Source: Spirochaetaceae bacterium (GTDB lineage: Bacteria; Spirochaetota; Spirochaetia; DSM-27196; SKKC01). From it: a DNA stretch of 11,086 nucleotides. Below the pieces are notes generated by a model. That model was not told the origin of the DNA and ran no database searches. It was given only the letters and a program-made list of their open reading frames with translations. The DNA lies in assembly GCA_003552745.1 (NCBI GenBank), contig PUOG01000370.1:1-11086 (forward strand), given 5' to 3'. This document shows, piece by piece, positions 6,959 to 11,086 of the stretch. The position numbers and the translations under genes were made by a program. Every line of letters starts with the position of its first letter. Position 1 is the first letter of the stretch.

Positions 6959-6985
6959 GGAGAGTCTCGAGCGTAAAGACTCTCC
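6959..6985. other. strong hairpin in the gap before hsdM
   Basis: GGAGAGTCT (6959-6967) and AGACTCTCC (6977-6985) form a perfect 9-bp stem with a 9-nt loop, the strongest inverted repeat I found between genes. No T-run follows, but the position 80 nt after the nuclease stop suits a terminator; an operator for the restriction operon is the alternative. The rest of the 243-nt gap (6879-7121) holds only the promoter and ribosome site listed separately. Confidence 0.5.
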
Positions 6986-7021
6986 TGCTATACCTAAGGT
7001 GATCGGCGTGTATGCTTTTCC

Positions 7022-7050
7022 TTCACGACTGCCGGCAGCTGTGCGATACT
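7022..7050 (+). promoter_or_regulatory. candidate promoter of the hsd operon
   Basis: TTCACG (7022-7027) and GATACT (7045-7050) each match four of six consensus bases, with a 17-nt spacer. Transcription would begin near 7057, leaving a leader of about 65 nt before the GTG at 7122. Independent expression of the restriction operon after the upstream hairpin fits this reading. Confidence 0.42.
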
Positions 7051-7108
7051 ATCGGACGACTCGACGGACGCACTTTCATCCACGAGTGATATTCCACAAC
7101 ACGGAACT

Positions 7109-7114
7109 GGAGGT
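7109..7114 (+). promoter_or_regulatory. ribosome binding site that sets the hsdM start
   Basis: GGAGGT, a near-perfect Shine-Dalgarno sequence, lies 7 nt before the GTG at 7122. It decides the start of hsdM against an in-frame GTG at 6999 that lies upstream of the candidate promoter. Confidence 0.85.
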
Positions 7115-7121
7115 CCTTCCG

Positions 7122-8837
7122 GTGCCTGACACCAATCTCTCAAGCTTCATCTGGTCCATCGCCGAGTTGCTTCGGAACGACTACAAGCAATCGGAATACG
7201 GCAAGGTGATCCTTCCCTTCACGCTGCTGCGGCGACTCGATCAGGTGCTCGAGCCGACCAAGGACAAGGTCCTCGAAACAGCGAAACAGGACCTTCCCGA
7301 TGCCATGCGCGACCACATGCTTAAAGAGGCGGCGGGCTTCATGGTTTACAACACGAGCCGATTCACCTTCGAGAAGCTCTTAGGCGATGCCGATCATTTG
7401 CAGGCGAATCTGCTCGATTATCTGAATGGCTTCAGCCCCGCCGCGCGGGATGTCTTCGAGAAGTACGACTTCCACAATCAGATCGCAAGGCTGGATGCTT
7501 CGAATCTTCTTTATCTTGTCCTTCAGCGTTTCACCGCGGTGGACCTTTCGCCCAAGCGCGTTTCCAACACCGACATGGGTAGTATTTTCGAGGAGCTTAT
7601 CCGCCGCTTCGCCGAGCTTTCCAACGAAACGGCCGGACACCATTTCACTCCGCGCGAAGTCATCCGGCTTATGGTGCACCTGCTCTTTCATGATGATGAC
7701 CTGGTCCTGCGTGGCGAGGGCACGGTGCGCACCCTCTACGATCCGTGCGCAGGAACAGGCGGCATGCTTTCGATCGCGGATGAATACATCAGCACGCATA
7801 ATCCCAACGCGCAGCTCGCGCTCTACGGCCAGGAAGTAAACGCTGAAAGCTATGCGATCTGTATGGCGGATATGCTCATTACCGATCATGAGATCGAGAA
7901 CATCGTGTTCGGGAATACGCTTTCGAATCCGGGGCACCGAAGCAAGCGCTTCGACTATATGCTCGCTAATCCCCCGTTCGGTGTGGACTGGAGCAAGGAC
8001 GAGAAGGCGGTTCGCGACGAGCATAAGAACGACGGCTTTGCCGGTCGCTTCGGGCCCGGCCTTCCGCGCAAGTCGGATGGTTCGCTGCTGTTTCTCATGC
8101 ACCTTGCAAGCCACATGCGCGCGCTCGAGGAAGGCGGTTCGCGCATCGGCATAGTGCTGAACGGGAGTCCGCTTTTTACCGGCGCGGCAGGAAGCGGCGA
8201 GAGCGAGATCCGCCGCTATCTCCTGGAAAATGACCTCGTGGAGGCGATCGTCGCACTGCCGACCGATATGTTTTTCAACACCGGAATATCAACTTACGTC
8301 TGGATCCTTTCCAACAAGAAGGAAGCGCGCCGCGCGGGCAAAGTGCAACTGATTAACGCCGCCGACCTGTGGAAGAAAATGAAAAAGAGCCTCGGCTCCA
8401 AGCGCAAGCAGCTGGGCGCCGACGACATTGACCAGATCGTGAAACTTCATGGCGCCTTCGAAGAGGACGAGCGCGTTCGCATTCTCGACACCGACGACTT
8501 CGGCTACACTACCGTCACGGTCAACCGCCCGCTTCGCGACGAATCGGGCAACATCAACCTCGACAAAAAGGGGAACCCCAAACCCGACCCGAAGCTCAAG
8601 GACACAGAGAATATTCCTCTTAAGGTTGATGTTGATAGCTACTTCGCCGAGCAGGTGCTGCCGCACGTCCCGGACGCGTGGATGGACCGGTCAAAGGATA
8701 AGATCGGCTACGAGATCCCCTTCACGCGATACTTCTACAAGTACGAGCCGCCGCGCCCGCTCGAGGAGATCGATGCGGACCTGCAGGCAAAGGTCGCGAA
8801 AATCCAGTCGATGCTCAGCGAGATCAGCCAGGTATGA
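7122..8837 (+). CDS. hsdM: type I restriction-modification system methyltransferase subunit HsdM
   Basis: HsdM is the catalytic subunit of the M2S DNA adenine methyltransferase and part of the R2M2S restriction complex. The product has 571 residues from the GTG start, which carries an excellent ribosome site and begins exactly where the family does (PDTNLSSFIWSIAELLR). The N-terminal helical HsdM domain spans about residues 5-150. The AdoMet-binding motif I is DPCAGTGGML (residues 207-216) and the catalytic motif IV is NPPFG (283-287), the N6-adenine form of the (D/N)PP(Y/F) motif. Another family mark is TAGHHFTPREVIRLM before motif I. Length is somewhat above the roughly 500 residues of many HsdM proteins, in line with the long-type subfamily with a charged stretch around 440-490. 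It overlaps hsdS by 4 nt (ATGA), so the subunits are translationally coupled. It appears intact. Confidence 0.96.
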   Translation: MPDTNLSSFIWSIAELLRNDYKQSEYGKVILPFTLLRRLDQVLEPTKDKVLETAKQDLPDAMRDHMLKEAAGFMVYNTSRFTFEKLLGDADHLQANLLDYLNGFSPAARDVFEKYDFHNQIARLDASNLLYLVLQRFTAVDLSPKRVSNTDMGSIFEELIRRFAELSNETAGHHFTPREVIRLMVHLLFHDDDLVLRGEGTVRTLYDPCAGTGGMLSIADEYISTHNPNAQLALYGQEVNAESYAICMADMLITDHEIENIVFGNTLSNPGHRSKRFDYMLANPPFGVDWSKDEKAVRDEHKNDGFAGRFGPGLPRKSDGSLLFLMHLASHMRALEEGGSRIGIVLNGSPLFTGAAGSGESEIRRYLLENDLVEAIVALPTDMFFNTGISTYVWILSNKKEARRAGKVQLINAADLWKKMKKSLGSKRKQLGADDIDQIVKLHGAFEEDERVRILDTDDFGYTTVTVNRPLRDESGNINLDKKGNPKPDPKLKDTENIPLKVDVDSYFAEQVLPHVPDAWMDRSKDKIGYEIPFTRYFYKYEPPRPLEEIDADLQAKVAKIQSMLSEISQV

Positions 8838-10234
8838 GTCGACACTTGAAACCGTATGACAGTTACAAGGACTCCGGCGTTGAGTGGTTGGGACAAGTGC
8901 CGGAGCATTGGGAAGTGAAGCGGTTGAAGTTCGTCGCCGAATTAGAACTCAGCAATGTTGACAAGAAGACCGTGGACGGAGAGCAGGAAGTAAAACTCTG
9001 CAACTACACCGACGTTTACTACAATGACCGAATCGATGGCAAACTTTGCTTTATGCGTGCCACAGCGAGTTCGGATCAGATCGAGCGATTATCGCTTACT
9101 AACGGTGACGTGGTAATTACGAAGGATTCGGAAGATCCTCATGACATCGGTGTTCCGACTTACGTTAATGCCAATGTTAGGGGCTTGGTGTGTGGATACC
9201 ATCTGGCGATTCTCCGCTCCCGTGCTACGACTTTCGGCTTATTCCTATTTCATTTCTTCGCTTCTGATCCAGCAAGAGAATGGTTCGCTCAAGAGGCTCG
9301 TGGATTGACCCGATTCGGACTCGGTAAGTATTCGATCGAAAATACTGAGTTGCCAGTACCACCGCTCCCCGAACAAAAAGCCATTGCCGCGTATCTCGAT
9401 GCTGAAACCAGCCGCATCGATACGCTGATTTCGGAACAGCAGGAGCTGATCGAGCTGCTGAAGGAAAAGCGGCAGGCGCTTATTTCGCACTGCGTTACGA
9501 AGGGGCTCAATCCGGATATACCCATGAAGGACTCCGGCATTGAGTGGCTGGGTGAAGTGCCGGAGCATTGGGCAGTGACGCCTCTAAAGCATCTCGTAGC
9601 GGACCTATCGTTCGGCGTAAGTGTCAATGCTACCGATACCCCCGCGGGGCCAAACGAGATCGGTGTATTGAAGACTAGTTGCGTTTTTGGTGATGTGTTT
9701 CGGCCATCGGAGAACAAGAAGGTTTGGGACGCTGACTTGGATCGAGTAAAATGTTGTGTAATGGAAGAAGCACTTATTATCACTCGCATGAACACACCAG
9801 ATCTAGTTGGCTCTGTAGGATACGTTCCAAAAACATATTCGCGACTCTTTCTTCCGGATCGAATGTGGCAGATTCAGCTGATACGAGAAGCCGCAATATC
9901 CAAATTTTATTGGCGATTGCTATCGTCACGACCCGTTAAGAAGGAATACTCCATATTGGCCACGGGAACCAGTAGTTCAATGCGAAATCTGACTCAGGAA
10001 TCCGTCTTGCGAATGCCCGTCCCCCTCCCACCCCTCCCCGAACAAAAACAAATCTCCGACTACCTCGACCGCGAAACCGCGCGGATCGATGCGCTGATTA
10101 CGGAAGCCGAGGAAACCATCGACCTGATGAAAGAGCATCGCAGCGCGCTTATTTCGGCGGCGGTTACGGGGAAGGTAAAGGTTCCCGGCGTGGATGAGGC
10201 AATGCGGCAAACCGAGGCGGCGGAGGCCGGCTGA
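8834..10234 (+). CDS. hsdS: type I restriction-modification system specificity subunit HsdS
   Basis: HsdS recognises the split DNA target and holds two HsdM subunits. The 466-residue product has the classic two-half design. Each half starts with a KDSGxEWLGxVPEHW motif (about residues 12-26 and 232-246), continues with a variable target recognition domain (about 27-175 and 247-398), and ends with a conserved helical spacer opening with LPEQK (178 and 401) and rich in heptad-like Leu/Ile and Arg, expected to form the coiled coil that spaces the two half-sites. The two recognition domains differ strongly, so the target should be asymmetric and bipartite. Both domains look more AT-rich than the conserved parts, the usual sign of domain exchange. 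The ATG overlaps the hsdM stop; hsdR follows after 11 nt. No frameshift is seen. The actual recognition sequence cannot be read from the protein. Confidence 0.95.
   Translation: MSRHLKPYDSYKDSGVEWLGQVPEHWEVKRLKFVAELELSNVDKKTVDGEQEVKLCNYTDVYYNDRIDGKLCFMRATASSDQIERLSLTNGDVVITKDSEDPHDIGVPTYVNANVRGLVCGYHLAILRSRATTFGLFLFHFFASDPAREWFAQEARGLTRFGLGKYSIENTELPVPPLPEQKAIAAYLDAETSRIDTLISEQQELIELLKEKRQALISHCVTKGLNPDIPMKDSGIEWLGEVPEHWAVTPLKHLVADLSFGVSVNATDTPAGPNEIGVLKTSCVFGDVFRPSENKKVWDADLDRVKCCVMEEALIITRMNTPDLVGSVGYVPKTYSRLFLPDRMWQIQLIREAAISKFYWRLLSSRPVKKEYSILATGTSSSMRNLTQESVLRMPVPLPPLPEQKQISDYLDRETARIDALITEAEETIDLMKEHRSALISAAVTGKVKVPGVDEAMRQTEAAEAG
8867..8918 (+). repeat. hsdS internal direct repeat, copy 1
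   Basis: This 52-nt stretch encodes the KDSGVEWLGQVPEHW motif of the first half. It matches 9527-9578 at 47 of 52 positions, in direct orientation and 660 nt apart. Near-identical DNA flanking a variable domain offers homology for recombination that swaps or deletes recognition domains. Confidence 0.85.
9527..9578 (+). repeat. hsdS internal direct repeat, copy 2
   Basis: Second copy of the hsdS motif repeat, heading the second half. The five differences from 8867-8918 are mostly silent or conservative (Val/Ile, Gln/Glu; Glu to Ala at one site). A related pair, CTCCCCGAACAAAAA, recurs at 9365-9379 and 10034-10048 at the start of each conserved spacer. Confidence 0.85.
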
Positions 10235-10238
10235 AGGA
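10234..10238 (+). promoter_or_regulatory. ribosome binding site of hsdR
   Basis: AAGGA begins at the last base of the hsdS stop codon and ends 7 nt before the ATG at 10246. This supports that ATG as the hsdR start and suggests that hsdR is translated from the same message as hsdS. Confidence 0.75.
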
Positions 10239-10245
10239 ATAGCCT

Positions 10246-11086
10246 ATGAGTTCGGTGCACACGGAGAAGTACTTCGAAGACGATGTGTTCGAGCACCTGA
10301 CGTCGCACGGGTGGCTCGGCGGCGATGCGGCGAAGTACGACGCACAGCTGGCGCTCTATCCGGAGGATGCGATCGCGTGGGTGCGCGAGGCGTATCCGAA
10401 GGAGTGGGAGAAGTTCTGCGTGCAGAACTCGGGCGATCCGGAGGGGCTGTTTCTGAAGCAGCTTGTGCGCGAGCGGTCGAAGCACGGGACGCTTTCGGTG
10501 CTGCGGCACGGGTTCAAGATTGCGGGGCTTGGCGCGACGCGGATTGCGATGAGTATGCCGATGCCTTCCTCGCGGAATAATCCGGATGCCGTTTCCCGGT
10601 ACGAGGCGATCCGCTGTCGGGTGGTGCGCCAGGTTCATTACTCGCCCAATCGGCAGGGGGAAAGCATCGACCTCCTTCTCCTTGTAAATGGAGTGCCGGT
10701 TGCGACGGTGGAGCTGAAGACGCAGTTTACGCAGACGGTTCACGATGCGATCCGGCAGTACCGCTTTGACCGGCCGCCGAAGGATCCGACCACGCGCGCG
10801 GCGGAGCCGCTTCTGCAGTTCAAGTCGGGCGCGATTGTGCACTTTGCGGTGAGCACCGAAGAGGTGTACATGACCACGCGGCTTGCGGGTAAGGACACGC
10901 GCTTTCTGCCGTTTAATCAGGGGCACAACGAGGGGGCGGGAAATCCGCCGAATCCGGACGGCTATAAGACGGCGTACTTGTGGGAGCGGGTGTTCGACCG
11001 CGATGAATGGCTGCACATTATCGCGAAGTTCGTGCACCTCGAGAGCAAGGGAAACAAAGAGACGATGATCTTCCCGCGCTTTCATC
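10246..11086 (+). CDS. hsdR: type I restriction endonuclease subunit HsdR (3' partial)
   Basis: HsdR is the motor and cleavage subunit: a PD-(D/E)XK nuclease joined to a superfamily 2 translocase, needing ATP and, for cleavage, the HsdM-HsdS complex. Only the first 280 residues are present; the frame is open to the right edge, and family members usually run to about 1000 residues. The visible part is the HSDR_N nuclease domain: metal-binding Asp142 in ESIDLLLLVNG, then Glu156 and Lys158 in TVELKTQF, and the Gln-Tyr motif at 171-172 (IRQYRF). The helicase motifs lie beyond the window. The start ATG has a ribosome site overlapping the hsdS stop. Of 22 Ala codons, 20 are GCG, a stronger bias than I see by eye in the left-hand genes, in keeping with a separate origin. 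It appears intact as far as visible. Confidence 0.93.
   Translation, partial: MSSVHTEKYFEDDVFEHLTSHGWLGGDAAKYDAQLALYPEDAIAWVREAYPKEWEKFCVQNSGDPEGLFLKQLVRERSKHGTLSVLRHGFKIAGLGATRIAMSMPMPSSRNNPDAVSRYEAIRCRVVRQVHYSPNRQGESIDLLLLVNGVPVATVELKTQFTQTVHDAIRQYRFDRPPKDPTTRAAEPLLQFKSGAIVHFAVSTEEVYMTTRLAGKDTRFLPFNQGHNEGAGNPPNPDGYKTAYLWERVFDRDEWLHIIAKFVHLESKGNKETMIFPRFH

Noticed and set aside
6984..6990. CCTGCTA, matching the tRNA 3' end at 4752-4758, as a possible attR bounding int and the nuclease
   Set aside because: The position between modules is tempting, but a 7-nt match is expected about once by chance in a window this size and the flanks do not match the tRNA.
6999..7121. 41-residue N-terminal extension of HsdM
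   Set aside because: The family N-terminus and a near-perfect ribosome site point to GTG 7122; the extension crosses the candidate promoter.
10060..11085. Long minus-strand open frame opposite hsdS end and hsdR
   Set aside because: It lies antisense to the clearly coding hsdR domain, is Arg/Leu/His-rich as expected from GC-rich antisense frames, and has no recognisable motif.

Overview
The window is bacterial, GC-rich chromosomal DNA. It looks like a host segment on the left and the start of an integrated defence-type island on the right, with an initiator tRNA gene at the junction. A cleavable lipoprotein signal and a MscS channel fused to a cyclic-nucleotide domain fit a Gram-negative-type organism. 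A GC-rich spirochaete would be compatible, but nothing here proves a lineage.

Left part (1-4440), host-like genes: the C-terminal part of a MscS-family channel carrying a cyclic-nucleotide-binding domain (it starts before the window); a 624-residue lipoprotein made of about 14 ankyrin-type repeats, a Pro-Glu linker and a small C-terminal domain; and, convergent to these, a translationally coupled minus-strand pair of an ADP-ribosylglycohydrolase followed by an unrecognised two-helix membrane protein.

Junction (4440-4870): four to five degenerate tandem repeats of about 35 nt, a good sigma70-like promoter, and a tRNA-fMet gene. The tRNA has the initiator hallmarks (three G-C pairs in the anticodon stem, unpaired 1/72 position) but no encoded CCA and an odd 3' end. 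After it come a small hairpin, three copies of TTACAGA and a 7-bp inverted repeat.

Right part (4871-11086), island-like: a tyrosine recombinase with all catalytic residues, reading away from the tRNA; a small PD-(D/E)XK nuclease immediately after it; a 243-nt gap with a strong hairpin and a possible promoter; then a type I restriction-modification operon in the order hsdM-hsdS-hsdR. hsdM and hsdS overlap by 4 nt, hsdR starts 11 nt after hsdS, and hsdR runs off the window. HsdM and HsdS would form the methyltransferase, with HsdR added for ATP-driven restriction. The arrangement suggests an element integrated at the initiator tRNA with restriction-modification as cargo; the distal end lies outside the window. 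The restriction system itself is a known type. The less ordinary parts are the tRNA junction, the integrase-linked nuclease and the 35-nt repeats.
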